Positions 8,791-16,719 of a DNA stretch of 46,542 bases are shown here, piece by piece. The notes beneath the pieces are model-generated. The model did not search any database. It was not told the origin of the DNA and was given only the letters and a program-made list of their open reading frames with translations. The stretch's first letter is position 1. Each line of letters starts with the position of its first letter. Where the stretch lies: assembly GCA_016286785.1 (NCBI GenBank), contig JAEEUB010000005.1, forward strand, positions 1-46,542, in the 5' to 3' direction. The stretch comes from Candidatus Saccharimonadota bacterium (GTDB taxonomy: Bacteria > Patescibacteriota > Saccharimonadia > Saccharimonadales > Saccharimonadaceae). Position numbers and translations under genes: made by a program.

Positions 8791-10182
8791 TTATCTATCT
8801 TTTGACGAGACATCTCTAAAGGAAAAAGCAATAGGCGTACCAATTAGGGGGTATTTTTCGCGGATTTTACGTTCTAAGAATCTCTTCCACGACCAGTGCA
8901 GTAGCCCCAAATCATGGCCATACACGACGAACCAGGGTGGGCAGGTGTCGGTTTGTACCATGTATTTTGGCTTTGGTTTGGTGTTTTTGAGGCCGGCCGG
9001 AATATGAGAAGCGATGGCATCGTTTAAAATTTTATTGAGCTCCGAAGTTTTAATTTCTTGGTGGCGATTTTGATCGATTTCGCAGGCGAGCTCAAAGAGT
9101 TTTGTGACGTTTTTGCCGGTTTTAGAGCTAGTAATTAAGACTGGTGCGTAAGGCAAAAAGTCATAGTCGCGCTCCAAATCATTTAGAATTTCATCGATTT
9201 TTTCTGAGTCTTCTATGAGGTCTGATTTGGTAAGCACGATAATTATCCCTTTACCAGCGTCTACGATTTGTCCGGCCAAGGATTGATCTAATTTAGAATG
9301 TGGCTCTGTGGCATCAATTAAAAGTGCGCAAACATCAGACTCTTCAATGGCGGCGAGGCTTCTAATGGCGGAGAATTTTTCGATTCCTACTTCGCGTTTG
9401 CCGGGTTTTCTAAGGCCGGCAGTGTCTAGTATTTCTAAGTCTTGCCCGTTAAACTTAACGTTTACTCTGTTAATATCGCGCGTGGTTCCTTGCCTTGAGC
9501 TAACGATGGCTTGTTGCTTTTTTCCTAAGGAATTAAAAAGGCTACTTTTGCCTACGTTTGGCCTACCGATTAATGCGATTTTAAGATTCGTTTTGGAACT
9601 TACATCCGACTCGGGGGCGCGTCGCTCGCTCCCGTCGCCACGGGGCTCGCGCGCTAATCCTCGCCTTGCCAGGCTCCGGACCCCCCTTTGTTCGGACGTA
9701 AGTTTCAAAACCAAGTTTTTAAGTTCTTTAATTCCCTGCCCGGTAGTAGCGGAAGTGCGAAAAGTCTCACTTGGCTTAATGCCTAGTGATAAAAATTCTT
9801 CTGATTGAAGCGCCTCGCCTAAGTCCGATTTATTTAACACTAGCAGTACTGGTTTTTTAGATTTCAGGGCTTTTTTAGTGATTTCTTTATCGCGATAATC
9901 TGGATATTTGCTAGAATCTAGGGTGACCAAAATAATATCTGCAGTTTCAATGGCGTCTTCGATTTGTTCTTGGATGGAGGCCTCAAAATCGTCCGAAGGG
10001 TCCTTTAGGCCAGCGGTATCGATCAAAATAAAAGAATTGTCAATTGTGGCTACTACGTTGTCTCTAGTGGTGCCTTCTTCGCGAGCTACGATGGCGATGT
10101 TTTTTCGCGCTATACGATTAAGAAGGCTAGATTTTCCAGCATTGGTTTGTCCGATTAGTGCTACAATTGGCAAAGTTTTCAT
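8791..10182 (-). CDS. der: Ribosome-assembly GTPase Der (EngA) with an inserted linker
   Basis: 463 residues. Two tandem GTPase domains and a C-terminal KH-like domain, essential for 50S subunit maturation. First P-loop GQTNAGKSS (about 11-19) with DTAG and NKSD; second P-loop GRPNVGKSS (about 206-214) with DTAG and TKSD; KH-like end includes PPWFVVYGHD. Start at 10182 (MKTLPIVALIG) because the domain begins there; the longer frame adds 30 unrelated residues. A TATGAT box lies seven bases upstream and there is no Shine-Dalgarno. The linker between the GTPase domains (about residues 160-195, rich in R/E/G/S/A) is encoded by a GC-rich palindromic insert described separately. The protein is otherwise normal, so the insert seems tolerated. 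Confidence 0.95.
   Translation of the reverse strand: MKTLPIVALIGQTNAGKSSLLNRIARKNIAIVAREEGTTRDNVVATIDNSFILIDTAGLKDPSDDFEASIQEQIEDAIETADIILVTLDSSKYPDYRDKEITKKALKSKKPVLLVLNKSDLGEALQSEEFLSLGIKPSETFRTSATTGQGIKELKNLVLKLTSEQRGVRSLARRGLAREPRGDGSERRAPESDVSSKTNLKIALIGRPNVGKSSLFNSLGKKQQAIVSSRQGTTRDINRVNVKFNGQDLEILDTAGLRKPGKREVGIEKFSAIRSLAAIEESDVCALLIDATEPHSKLDQSLAGQIVDAGKGIIIVLTKSDLIEDSEKIDEILNDLERDYDFLPYAPVLITSSKTGKNVTKLFELACEIDQNRHQEIKTSELNKILNDAIASHIPAGLKNTKPKPKYMVQTDTCPPWFVVYGHDLGLLHWSWKRFLERKIREKYPLIGTPIAFSFRDVSSKDR
9597..9704. repeat. GC-rich palindromic element inserted in frame in der
   Basis: The ends are inverted repeats of 13 bases with one mismatch: AACTTACATCCGA at 9597-9609 and TCGGACGTAAGTT at 9692-9704. 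Between them the DNA is far more GC-rich than the flanks and includes G- and C-runs that extend the pairing. Length is 108 bases, exactly 36 codons, so the der frame is kept. It falls between the two GTPase domains, where extra residues can be tolerated. The layout resembles palindromic elements known to insert in coding genes (Rickettsia RPE type), but no second copy is visible in this window. Confidence 0.6.
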
Positions 10183-10258
10183 AAGTAATATCATAACATA
10201 TTTTTGCTTAATATGCCAGAGTCGGGAAACCTCGCTCTTCTTTGTTTTTCTAAAATAC

Positions 10259-10287
10259 TTTACAATCCACATCTAATTATATACAAT
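10259..10287 (+). promoter_or_regulatory. Promoter for the phase-variable FISUMP gene
   Basis: TTTACA at 10259-10264, 17-base spacer, TACAAT at 10282-10287. ATG at 10294 follows six bases later, the same geometry as the other probable leaderless genes here. This places translation initiation upstream of the (AT)11 tract. Confidence 0.7.
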
Positions 10288-10293
10288 AGGCTT

Positions 10294-12197
10294 ATGTTAA
10301 GGGTCACACATCAAAATATGCACGCTTCATATATATATATATATATATATCAGTAATCTTATCTAGCCTCACCCTTCTTTCTGCCTCATTTCTTTCCTCT
10401 AGTACTACTTTTGCAGATGATTCTGTTGTAGACCAAGTCAATATCACCGTATCAGAATCCTGCTCTATGACGGGTGTTGGTATGGACTCCCATACTGCTA
10501 CTATTACCAACGGTGCTTATCAAGGAGATATCGGTACTACTACCATTAATGTTTTCTGCAACGATAACAGTGGTTTTGCAATCTATGCCATTGGCTTTAC
10601 AGGAGATCAATATACAGGAGAAGACCATACTAAGCTAATTGGCGCATCAAACGGAGGAAAGATTACTTCTGGCACAGCTACGTCAGGGAGCACATCTAAC
10701 TGGGCCATGAAACTAAATACGGTATCTAGCCCTACTCCAGCCTACCCTATTACTCTAGATAATGGCTTCGGGGGCTACAGTACTGTACCAGATACATACA
10801 CTAAAGTAGCTCATAGAGACGCTGGTACGGATGTAGGCACCAATGCGGAGGGCTCAACTCTAACAACGACTTATGCTGCCTTTATGTCCGGCACTCAGGC
10901 TGCAGATACTTATACTGGTAAGGTGAAGTATACATTAGTGCATCCATCAGCTGAAACCCCATTAGCTCCTCAACCCACGACAGCAGGATACATTAATTAT
11001 TATGCTAATGCATCTACAGCAGAAGGTACTATGGGTAGACAATCAGCCAGTGACGGTAATACCGTAACCTTATTTGCTTCTAACTTCTCTAGGGATGGCT
11101 ATGGTTTTGCTGGCTGGTCTGATGCATTTGACTATACCACTAATCCCAACGCTAACTTCTATGGCCCAAATGAAGACATAGTAGTACCAGAAGGCACTTC
11201 AGCTAATGGTTTAGCCTTATATGCTGTCTGGATTAAATCTGAAGGTAACTTCCAAGATTCTACTAAGGTAGCCCAACTCTGTGGTATTGGTGGTACTGGA
11301 GGAAGCCTAATTGCTGCTACCTATAATAATGAGGATGACGTCGATGAATCTACTTGGTCTATCACTGCGAGACTCTCTAGTATTTCCGCTCTAACTGATG
11401 CAAGAGATAACCAAACCTATGCTATCGCCAGATTAACTGATGGTAAATGTTGGATGATAGAAAACTTGAGACTCGCTGATACCCATAAGGAGGGGAATAA
11501 TACCGTAGCTACAATTCTAACTACAAGCAATACCAATAACCCATTAAACGATGGCACAAACGTCACATTGAAGTATAATTATGTAGATGCTACAACTTAT
11601 CCGACTCTTTCTGCTACTAGTTCTGATGCTACTAGCTGGTGCACTACTAACTCAGCAGCATGCGATGATCAGTCTAGACTTAGAACTGATAATGCAGCTA
11701 ATCGCGCATCATACCAAACAACTGACAGCATGTCCACTAGCGCCAATCTATATTCCTATGGCAACTACTACAACTGGTATTCTGCTACAGCGGGTAATGG
11801 GACATATAGTGGATCTAGCGGTAATACAGCAGGTGACTTATGCCCAGCTGGTTGGCATCTACCTACCGGTACTGGTTATGGGGAATTTGGACTACTTAGT
11901 AATAGTTTGGGCGGATACCAGAATAATGGTGTGGCTCAAACCATGAATAGCTCTACTAACCCAACAGGAGCCATCATGTCTAAAAGAGAGAGGCATTTTC
12001 CAAATAACATTCTTTACTCGGGCAACGTGAATGGTGCTTCTCTTAACGATCGAGGTAGCTACGGCTACTACTGGTCCTCCACGGCGTTCTATAGCAACAA
12101 CGCCTACTACCTGAGCCTCAACTCCTCGTACGTCTACCCAAGTACGCTCAACTACAAGTACAACGGAAGGACACTGCGTTGCTTAGCTAGCACTTAG
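10294..12197 (+). CDS. FISUMP-domain surface protein, out of frame at an (AT)11 tract (phase-variable candidate)
   Basis: From the promoter-matched ATG at 10294 the frame enters an (AT)11 tract and stops at 10354-10356. The long frame begins right behind the tract. Without a start codon it reads a hydrophobic stretch (SVILSSLTLLSASFL, then SSSTTFADD), which is the rest of a signal peptide. One AT unit fewer joins both parts. In this assembly only an internal ATG at 10467 opens the body (576 residues), which would lack a signal peptide. The body has the shared beta domain (NWAMK, AADTYTGKVKYT), a Flg_new-like repeat (about 173-250 from 10467; YGFAGWSDAFD, ALYAVW), and a C-terminal Fibrobacter-succinogenes-type (FISUMP) domain (YAIARLTDGKCWMIENL, GNYYNWYSATAG, CPAGWHLPTG, YWSS, ending LRC). 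FISUMP domains are known retroelement targets. Confidence 0.75.
10329..10350. repeat. (AT)11 dinucleotide tract in the signal-peptide codons
   Basis: Eleven perfect AT units lie between the likely start codon at 10294 and the long open frame. Dinucleotide tracts change length by slipped-strand mispairing; loss of one unit or gain of two would restore the frame, and other changes keep it closed. Read in frame it codes alternating Tyr-Ile, which is compatible with a signal-peptide core. Confidence 0.85.
12063..12182 (+). other. Candidate DGR variable region at the 3' end of the FISUMP gene
   Basis: Starting at the codons for GYYWSSTAFYSNNAYY, codon choice changes sharply. All five Asn codons are AAC and eight of nine Tyr codons are TAC, with TCC, CTC, GTC and ACG common, whereas the upstream body prefers T- or A-ending codons. 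The stretch is dense in Asn, Tyr and Ser and ends in a conserved RTLRC. This is the expected look of a diversity-generating-retroelement target, where adenines of a template repeat (AAC/TAC codons) are mutagenised. No template repeat or reverse transcriptase is in this window. Confidence 0.5.
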
Positions 12198-12483
12198 GCA
12201 TAGTCTAGTTCGTTTTTCCCGAATCCCGGAATGCTCAGGGGCAATAAAATTATAAAAGCATAGGCTTTTCTAAATAGTTGCAAAACATTTTAACTCGTGA
12301 TAATAGTTTCCTCGGGTTGACTTCGGGGTTTAGTGGTCCAGCTGCAAGAGTAGTAATATTCGTGCTGTGTGAGGTAGCCATTAAACGGTATTCTAGGTAT
12401 CTAGGTTATCAGGAAGGAGTGATGAAATGACCATACAGATTAATCTGCTATGCATCATAGTTCCAAAGCGTAATCGCCGAATA

Positions 12484-12511
12484 AAAAAATCTAGCCGGTA
12501 AGCCCGACTAG
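12484..12511 (-). terminator. Intrinsic terminator, minus strand
   Basis: Nine-base-pair stem (TCTAGTCGG / CCGGCTAGA with one G-T wobble, best on the minus strand) followed by seven Ts. It would end a minus-strand transcript that begins downstream of the tRNA-Glu region. Confidence 0.65.
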
Positions 12512-12521
12512 AAACAACCCA

Positions 12522-12551
12522 GAAAAGCGTTTCCTAGAGGCGCTTTTCTCA
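12522..12551 (+). terminator. Hairpin, possible plus-strand terminator
   Basis: AGAAAAGCG and CGCTTTTCT pair across an 11-base loop and are followed by a moderate T-rich run. It may instead be the first hairpin of a minus-strand small RNA. Confidence 0.4.
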
Positions 12552-12583
12552 TATTTTAAGTATAACATATATTATAAAAAATA

Positions 12584-12599
12584 AGACCTAAAGGTCTAT
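12584..12599 (-). terminator. Terminator behind the duplicated tRNA end
   Basis: Minus strand AGACC-TTTA-GGTCT followed by TATTTTTT. It lies directly behind the second copy of the tRNA-Glu 3' end, so the tRNA-end-plus-terminator unit occurs twice. Confidence 0.55.
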
Positions 12600-12607
12600 T
12601 TTTATAT

Positions 12608-12625
12608 TGGTGATTCCGGCGGGAG
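12608..12625 (-). repeat. Perfect 18-bp duplicate of the tRNA-Glu 3' end
   Basis: The 18 bases at 12608-12625 repeat 12687-12704 (acceptor stem end, CCA and part of the T arm of tRNA-Glu) exactly, and the AT-rich bases just beyond the CCA are similar too. Beyond that the sequence does not fold as a tRNA. A duplicated tRNA 3' end is the usual footprint of a tRNA-targeted integrase (att site), but a simple local duplication is possible. Confidence 0.65.
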
Positions 12626-12659
12626 GAGATCTCCCAGGCGTCATCTTAAAAATAAAAAT

Positions 12660-12680
12660 AAGACGCAAGCGTCTTCTTTT
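12660..12680 (-). terminator. Terminator of tRNA-Glu
   Basis: AAGACG-CTTG-CGTCTT on the minus strand, followed by ATTTTTATTTTT, shortly after the tRNA CCA end. Confidence 0.6.
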
Positions 12681-12686
12681 TATTTT

Positions 12687-12763
12687 TGGTGATTCCGGCG
12701 GGAGTCGAACCCGCGATTTTCTGGATGAGAACCAGACGTCCTAGACCACTAGACGACGGAACC
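12687..12763 (-). tRNA. tRNA-Glu (anticodon CTC)
   Basis: Cloverleaf visible on the minus strand: acceptor GGTTCCG with CGGAATC, D arm with TAGTGGTCTAGGA, anticodon stem TCTGG/CCAGA with loop TTCTCAT (anticodon CTC, reading GAG), T arm GCGGG-TTCGACT-CCCGC, and an encoded CCA at 12689-12687. A TGT-TATAAT box at 12785-12780 lies 16 bases upstream. A copy of its 3' end sits at 12608-12625. Confidence 0.95.
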
Positions 12764-12796
12764 GTTTTGCTGTTTTATCATTATAACACACTTTTT

Positions 12797-14032
12797 CTAA
12801 TAATCAACGCTTCCATATTCTGGGATGGCGGAGACTATGGTTTGTCCTGGGGCTAATTTTATTTCATTCCCTTCTGAGTCGGTAAATTTGATTTGATCTT
12901 CACGCGTGGACTTTGTCCACTTACCGGGTATGGCTATGCCATTTTGAAAAATATAGGCATCGCCAGAACCAATCGTGGTAATATCTTCGTGATAATTATC
13001 CGAAGCTCTATGCTCTTTTACGATTATCGCAATCACTGTGGATGGCGACATGGTGGTTAGTTCGCAGATATCCTCTGGATTGCGTTCGCCAAGATCTTCT
13101 CCTGGGCAGGTATATATTTGATGCGCGCCAATACCGTAATTGCGACGGTAAGTATTGTTTTCTTGGTTATATTCATAGTTGACATTAAATATGGCTGAAG
13201 AACCAAAGTTAAAACTAATATTTGTTACTTTGGGAGTTAGCTCAGAGGTATTTTTGTTTGTGGGGGTGGTAATATTTAATATTTCCGTCGCTTGGCTTTC
13301 GATCCTGTTTTTGTTTGACTCTGTTGGCGTCATGCGGGAGAATCCTTTAGCATTTGAGGACGTTTTACCGGAATCATTGCTAAATCGTTTAAGATCTGAC
13401 GGGGTGGTAAATAGATTATTCCAAAGTCTAGTGCCATAAGTTCCTCGGTACATATAATTATAGTTTTCTGACAAATCAGAATAGCCACCGCTGGCTACTT
13501 CTCTCAATGCGTCATCGGCGCCACCGGCATGAACGATGGTGCAGTCGAACGGTGTGTCCCATTCTAGATAATATAATCTAAGTGAGCGGATTGGGCCAAT
13601 AACGGCTGATGATGGATTTTGAAAAATAGCAGCAAAGCGCGTAATACCGGCCTCGGCGATTGCTTCAAAGATAACACCGGCTTCGGTTAGGCCAGCTTGG
13701 GGCCTAGCCCCATCGGTGCCATTTGGTACCTGAATGCAGTAAATGGGAGAGTTTTTGAGTGAGGCCTCAGAAAGAACCTGTCCGGTTAAATCGCTATAAG
13801 TTTCACTAGAGTCTTTAGAGGAAGGAAGTATCGGATAGCTAAGGGCTTCGCTTTTAATCTGGGGTTTTAGGAGTGCATATGTGATGCAACCCATTCCCGC
13901 CGCAAAAGATACGATTCCGATAATTAAAAACACTAGCCAATCCTTTTTAGTTTTGGATGGTTTTTTTGTGGCGGCGTCTTTTTTTTCGTTTTTAGACTTT
14001 TCCACAAGTTCGATTGGTTTTTCTGGTGCCAT
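12797..14032 (-). CDS. DUF3048 (YerB-like) membrane-anchored protein
   Basis: 411 residues. Lys-rich cytoplasmic start, one membrane helix (about 32-53, WLVFLIIGIVSFAAGMG), then an extracellular part. Residues of about 95-240 match the DUF3048 / YerB pattern: SPIYCIQVPNGTDGARPQAG, GVIFEAIAEAGITRFAAIF, IGPIRSLRLYYLEW and VHAGGADDAL. The C-terminal half carries the second YerB domain (GAHQIYTCPG, GSGDAYIFQNG, PGKWTKS, TIVSAIPEYGSVDY). YerB proteins are secreted or lipid-linked in Gram-positives, function unknown. A GGAG site lies eight bases before ATG, so this gene has a leader unlike its divergent neighbour at 14144. Confidence 0.88.
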   Translation of the reverse strand: MAPEKPIELVEKSKNEKKDAATKKPSKTKKDWLVFLIIGIVSFAAGMGCITYALLKPQIKSEALSYPILPSSKDSSETYSDLTGQVLSEASLKNSPIYCIQVPNGTDGARPQAGLTEAGVIFEAIAEAGITRFAAIFQNPSSAVIGPIRSLRLYYLEWDTPFDCTIVHAGGADDALREVASGGYSDLSENYNYMYRGTYGTRLWNNLFTTPSDLKRFSNDSGKTSSNAKGFSRMTPTESNKNRIESQATEILNITTPTNKNTSELTPKVTNISFNFGSSAIFNVNYEYNQENNTYRRNYGIGAHQIYTCPGEDLGERNPEDICELTTMSPSTVIAIIVKEHRASDNYHEDITTIGSGDAYIFQNGIAIPGKWTKSTREDQIKFTDSEGNEIKLAPGQTIVSAIPEYGSVDY

Positions 14033-14128
14033 TTTTACTCCATTCCCCCTGTTAACGTATGATTGCTTTATAGCTTAATAAAACTATGTTCATTTTTTAT
14101 AATTCTAGCACAAAATTTAAAATGTTTG

Positions 14129-14137
14129 TGCTATAAT
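14129..14137 (+). promoter_or_regulatory. Extended -10 promoter of the LPITG protein gene
   Basis: TGC-TATAAT ending at 14137, six bases before ATG at 14144. It decides the start: the longer frame from 14063 would place the promoter inside the gene. Confidence 0.65.
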
Positions 14138-14143
14138 CTAGTT

Positions 14144-15187
14144 ATGGTTAAACAAACACCGAAGGTCATATTTAAGAGCGTTTTGCTTTTTGCTTCAACA
14201 CTGCTGTCAGTGTCTGATGCGAGTTCGGTGTTTGCTGTTACTCCTCAAGAATATGATGCTGATTTTCAGGTAAATGTTAAAGAAACTATTTCGGTGTCTA
14301 TCACTCGGCCAAGTTCGGGTGCTGCTGGTGATATTAATGAATTTTTGCGCAATGATTTTGCGATTAATGTTAATACTAATAATACGGAAGGTTTTACTGC
14401 TTCTATGTATGCAGATATTATTGGCAGTACCGTTCCTTTAACTAATACAACTCACAGTTCATCCACTTTGCCAACTTTGACTGCAAGCGCAGGTGTTACA
14501 AGATCTTCCTTTCCGGCTAATTATTGGGGGTATTCTCTAGGGCAATATACGTTAGACGGCGTGACGCAAAGTTCTTATACGCTTAATGGTAAGACTTATA
14601 GCGAGACTGCGGCTGGTAACAATAACAGCTTGTATTATCCTATGATACCGTATTCTAGCAGATCGAATCCGATTGTGATTATGGATGGAGCAACAACACC
14701 AAAAAGTAGTGGTACCCAAAATATTTACTTTGGCGCAAAGGGTGATGCCAGTTTGCGTGCTGGTACATATACTGGTACCGTAGTTGTTAGTGTTGTTTCT
14801 GGTGGAATCGCTTCGAATAATCCAGTTACGCCAACTAACCCAGCTAGGCCCTCTGACGATAATATTCCTAATGGTGCTGCTTACCGTTCAGGTACAAGAG
14901 GCGTTGGTTCTAGTGGCACAAGTGGAACTACGATATATACTACGACTTCTGGTAATACTACTAAAACCGAGATTAGTGGTGGAGACAATAGAGGGGCTTA
15001 TGCTCACCCGCAGGGCGAGCGTTACGAAACATTTACCGATGTAAACGAGGGTCTTCCGATAACTGGTCTAGTCATGGCTTCTACTGTAGCTGCTTTTACG
15101 GGATTCACTTTCTTCATTCTTGCCTATCGTGACGACGACGATGATGAAGATGAAGAGCAAGAGAATATGGCCGGTGGCCAACAATAG
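14144..15187 (+). CDS. LPITG-anchored surface protein with the shared beta domain
   Basis: 347 residues. Signal peptide (MVKQTPKVIFKSVLLFAST, cleavage near VFA). Residues of about 30-235 carry the shared motif series: NTEGFTASM, YWGYSL, IYFGAKG and RAGTYTGTVVVSVVS. A Gly/Ser/Thr/Asn-rich stalk follows. The C-terminus has a sortase motif LPITG at 304-308, a membrane helix (about 309-328) and a tail that is strongly acidic (DDDDDEDEEQE) after a single arginine, whereas classical sorting signals end in a basic tail. The sortase at 19260 is the likely processing enzyme. Start set at 14144 from the TGCTATAAT box; it is probably leaderless. Wall or surface attachment is inferred from the motif. Confidence 0.85.
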   Translation: MVKQTPKVIFKSVLLFASTLLSVSDASSVFAVTPQEYDADFQVNVKETISVSITRPSSGAAGDINEFLRNDFAINVNTNNTEGFTASMYADIIGSTVPLTNTTHSSSTLPTLTASAGVTRSSFPANYWGYSLGQYTLDGVTQSSYTLNGKTYSETAAGNNNSLYYPMIPYSSRSNPIVIMDGATTPKSSGTQNIYFGAKGDASLRAGTYTGTVVVSVVSGGIASNNPVTPTNPARPSDDNIPNGAAYRSGTRGVGSSGTSGTTIYTTTSGNTTKTEISGGDNRGAYAHPQGERYETFTDVNEGLPITGLVMASTVAAFTGFTFFILAYRDDDDDEDEEQENMAGGQQ

Positions 15188-15232
15188 CTAGAATTGATTT
15201 GATATAACTCTTTATTATGGTATAATTTTGGT

Positions 15233-16669
15233 ATGATTGTTACAAGATTTGCGCCTAGTCCAACAGGCTATATTCACATTGGAAACGTCCGTTCGGCAAT
15301 TTATCCATATTTGTTAGCACGTCAGAACGATGGTAAAATGATTTTAAGAATTGAGGATACTGACCGTGTTCGTTATGTTGAAGGTGCAACCGAGTTAATT
15401 GAGGATGTTTTAAAGTGGCTTGGTCTTGATTGGGACGAGGGCCCGATTGTTGGCGGAAATCATGGTCCATATTTTCAAAGTGAACGCATGGAGATTTATC
15501 ATGAATGGGCTCGTAAGCTAATAGAGAGTGGCCGGGCTTATGCCGACCCAACTTCTCCAGAGCAGATAGAAGAATATCGCAAGAAATGTAATACTAATAA
15601 AACTCCTTTTTTGTATCGGAATTTTCGCCCTAAAGAGATTCCTGAGTGGCAACCAGGTATTCCTCTTAGATTTAAAGCTGAACCTAAAAATTACGAGTGG
15701 CATGACGAAGTAATGGGCGATATGCATGCTGGACCAGAGGTGCAGGATGATATTATTCTAATTAAAAAAGATGGTTACCCAACTTATAATTTTGCGCATA
15801 TTGTTGACGATGCGGAAATGGGTGTTACTCATGTGATGCGTGGAGTTGAATATCTTTCTAGTACTCCTAATTATTTAGCTATCTATGAGGCTTTGGGATT
15901 AAACCGGCCAAAACTAGTGTCTTTGCCACATATTTTGGCTCCTAGTGGCAACAAAAAGCTGGGCAAGCGCGATGGCGCTAAATCTGTAACGGAATATCGC
16001 AGTGATGGCATTTTAGCGGAGGCTATGCTTAATTATCTAGCGTGCCTTGGTTGGAATGATGGAACCGAAAAAGAAATATATTCTAAGGATGAACTAATAG
16101 AAAAATTTTCACTTGATCGGATCCAAACGTCTGGGGCCAGATATGACGAAACGAAGCTGCTTTGGATGAATGGTCAATGGATAAGAAAAATATTTGATGA
16201 GCAAGGGCCGGAATCTTTGCTTGCTAGAACCGAAGGTTTTTGGCCTGATGTAGCTAAAGAACATAGCCCAAAATATAAGCTTAAAGTATTATCTATTATT
16301 TATGATCGCTTAAAAACTCTTGCCGATCTTCGTGAAATGAGTACCTATTTCTTTTCTGATCCAGAGATAGACTTAGATTTTTTGATCAATAATAAGTTTA
16401 TTAAAAAAATGTCTGAGGCCGAAATTGAAGATTTAATTAAATCTGCAGTTCAAAAATTATCCAAAGTTGATTCTTGGGATGCTGATTCTTTGCAACAGGC
16501 CTTAAATGAGCTTTTGGTGGAAACTGGGAAAAAGCCAGCAGAACTCTTTAGTTTAATTAGGATTGCAATTAGTTTTGCGCCTTTTAGCCCCGCACTTAAT
16601 TTGACCATGGAAGTGATGGGCAGAGAAACTACTCTTGCTAGGCTTAATGCAGTAGCGAGCGCGATTTAG
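15233..16669 (+). CDS. gltX: Glutamyl-tRNA synthetase
   Basis: 478 residues, normal length. Class I aminoacyl-tRNA synthetase charging tRNA-Glu (and, in bacteria lacking GlnRS, also tRNA-Gln). HIGH-type motif is GYIHIGNVR (about 12-20); LRIEDTDRVRY follows; the KMSKS-type motif is KKLGKRDGAKS. The C-terminal helical anticodon-binding domain spans about 320-478. TGG-TATAAT at 15221-15226, with TTTGAT 17 bases before it, sits six bases upstream of ATG and there is no Shine-Dalgarno, so it is probably leaderless. The tRNA-Glu gene is 2.5 kb away. Confidence 0.97.
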   Translation: MIVTRFAPSPTGYIHIGNVRSAIYPYLLARQNDGKMILRIEDTDRVRYVEGATELIEDVLKWLGLDWDEGPIVGGNHGPYFQSERMEIYHEWARKLIESGRAYADPTSPEQIEEYRKKCNTNKTPFLYRNFRPKEIPEWQPGIPLRFKAEPKNYEWHDEVMGDMHAGPEVQDDIILIKKDGYPTYNFAHIVDDAEMGVTHVMRGVEYLSSTPNYLAIYEALGLNRPKLVSLPHILAPSGNKKLGKRDGAKSVTEYRSDGILAEAMLNYLACLGWNDGTEKEIYSKDELIEKFSLDRIQTSGARYDETKLLWMNGQWIRKIFDEQGPESLLARTEGFWPDVAKEHSPKYKLKVLSIIYDRLKTLADLREMSTYFFSDPEIDLDFLINNKFIKKMSEAEIEDLIKSAVQKLSKVDSWDADSLQQALNELLVETGKKPAELFSLIRIAISFAPFSPALNLTMEVMGRETTLARLNAVASAI

Positions 16670-16719
16670 TCGGCTAAAAATAAAAACTAAGAATATACCC
16701 TTTTTTGATTATGAGTTTA

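Larger units (their letters stand above)
12198..12600. other. Gene-poor stretch with hairpins; possible small RNA
   Basis: No protein gene is supported here. A possible plus-strand promoter is TTGCAA near 12278 with GATAAT near 12299-12304 (15-base spacer, weak). On the minus strand TATAAT near 12576-12571 is followed by a hairpin (AGAAAAGCG/CGCTTTTCT) and then a terminator at 12511-12484, which would give an RNA of roughly 75-80 nt. Neither is certain. Palindromes such as CAGATTAATCTG and CTAGGTATCTAG lie in the middle. No RNase P, tmRNA or SRP signature was found. Confidence 0.4.

Noticed and set aside
12608-12650. A second complete tRNA next to tRNA-Glu
   Set aside because: Only the 3' end is duplicated; no anticodon arm, D arm or 5' acceptor strand follows.
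10294-12800. Template repeat or reverse transcriptase of a retroelement beside the FISUMP gene
   Set aside because: No stretch similar to 12063-12182 and no reverse-transcriptase motif occur elsewhere in the window; they would have to lie outside it.
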